A stretch of 21,875 nucleotides of DNA from Clostridiales bacterium UBA4821. GTDB taxonomy: Bacteria; Bacillota; Clostridia; Acetivibrionales; UBA4821. Of this stretch, positions 21,506 to 21,875 are shown in pieces; positions within the stretch are counted from its first letter, which is position 1; each line of letters opens with the position of its first letter. A program made the position numbers and the translations under genes. The notes under the pieces are model-generated. The model did not search any database. It saw only the letters and a list, made by a program, of their open reading frames with translations, and was not told where the DNA came from. The stretch spans positions 1 through 21,875 of the forward strand of contig DHFP01000069.1 in assembly GCA_002402315.1 (NCBI GenBank), given 5' to 3'.

Positions 21506-21875
21506 TTGATGGCTTTTAATCTCCCTATCACACATTTGCTCAGGACTAATATAAGAGTCATGTTTTAGTTTGTCAATAGCATATGGTTTGGTAATGGGTA
21601 ATCCCTCAGCCTTGCGCCATTCTAGCCATAGACAAGATAGAAATAGTTTGGACATTTTACGTAATGCCATGTTGTGGATATGCCCTTCAGAAATATACTT
21701 ATCATTGCTGGTTTTAGGCATTTTATTCTGCGGCACAATTTTGTATCCTTCTGAAGTAAAACGTGCAATATATTTGTTTTTCTCATTCAGATAATACTCA
21801 TAGAATTTCCCCTTTGCCTTAAGTAAACTGCCTGCCAACCGCCATACCATGCTACGTAAGGTAGAGTTATAGGAT
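21476..21875 (-). CDS. IS110-family-like transposase, C-terminal part (partial)
   Basis: On the minus strand the frame is open from the right window edge to the TAA at 21476-21478, at least 132 residues; a Met at 21850 is internal in this reading. The sequence has YNSTLRSMVWRLAGSLLKA, YEYYLNEKNKYIARF, then ISEGHIHNMALRKMSKLFLS and LWLEWRKAEGLPITKPYAID. This pattern (HIHN-A-K-M-K-FL-LW--WR--EGLP---PY) is what I know from the C-terminal domain of IS110-type transposases of one sub-group. The DEDD RuvC-like domain and catalytic Ser are outside the window. IS110 elements use a bridge RNA encoded next to the transposase gene. The tail is basic. It converges with the STT3 gene, with the repeat array between them. 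Confidence 0.65.
   Translation of the reverse strand, partial: SYNSTLRSMVWRLAGSLLKAKGKFYEYYLNEKNKYIARFTSEGYKIVPQNKMPKTSNDKYISEGHIHNMALRKMSKLFLSCLWLEWRKAEGLPITKPYAIDKLKHDSYISPEQMCDREIKSHQVRARHTSKT

Noticed and set aside
21570..21794. Plus-strand ORF of 74 codons
   Set aside because: It is antisense to the IS110-like C-terminal domain, whose conserved pattern is on the minus strand.

Overview
The window reads as part of a phage, prophage or phage-like plasmid of a bacterium. It is AT-rich, and almost every gene lies on the + strand in tightly packed, often overlapping order (many ATGA or GTGA junctions). Most starts have clear Shine-Dalgarno sequences (GGAG or GGAGG type), and TTG and GTG starts are common. 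The one good promoter visible is sigma70-like. A DnaB-type helicase, an SSB with a bacterial acidic tip, a VRR-NUC nuclease, an HNH endonuclease, a free-standing TSCPD domain and phage-type small proteins point to a viral replication and accessory region. STT3 and DUF2206-like proteins are best known from archaea but also occur in some bacteria, so the host lineage cannot be fixed from this window; a bacterial host fits the replication proteins and translation signals best. I see no structural, packaging or lysis genes and no tRNA.

Layout. (1) 1-5385: the end of a DNA methyltransferase, a set of small genes (several with zinc-binding cysteines), then dnaB, a small overlapping ORF, ssb, a VRR-NUC nuclease and more small phage-type genes. 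(2) 5386-6073: a small XRE regulator, an intergenic nested hairpin and a TSCPD protein. (3) 6076-20960: a long glycan island. It holds a GT2 glycosyltransferase, a DoxX/MauE-like membrane protein, two methyltransferases, a short UDP-glucose dehydrogenase-like enzyme, a GT4 glycosyltransferase, an NAD-dependent sugar epimerase/dehydratase, a transketolase split into two subunits, a DegT-family aminotransferase, a DUF2206-like GT-C membrane protein split into two ORFs, and an STT3-type oligosaccharyltransferase with all its main motifs. Small phage-like genes are interspersed: an HNH endonuclease with its own promoter, cysteine-rich mini-proteins and short membrane proteins. (4) 20960-21505: a gene-free array of about fifteen degenerate 36-bp tandem repeats. 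(5) 21476-end, minus strand: the C-terminal part of an IS110-family-like transposase.

How it may work together (inference): the sugar-nucleotide enzymes make an unusual, possibly amino- or branched-chain, activated sugar. GT2 and GT4 enzymes assemble it, probably on a lipid carrier, the GT-C membrane proteins act at the membrane, and STT3 transfers the glycan to asparagine on exported proteins. A mobile element carrying such a near-complete protein N-glycosylation pathway could remodel the host surface or glycosylate its own products.

The points most worth a second look are the 36-bp array, the phage-borne STT3 pathway, and a 42-bp duplication around 8425-9205. The three mismatches between the two copies of that duplication are all synonymous in the upstream gene's reading frame, marking a recombination junction. 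Eight small genes (674-838, 3004-3180, 11264-11440, 11729-11863, 12854-13015, 13012-13161, 16671-16802 and the partial 1-87) were found by reading the gaps directly.
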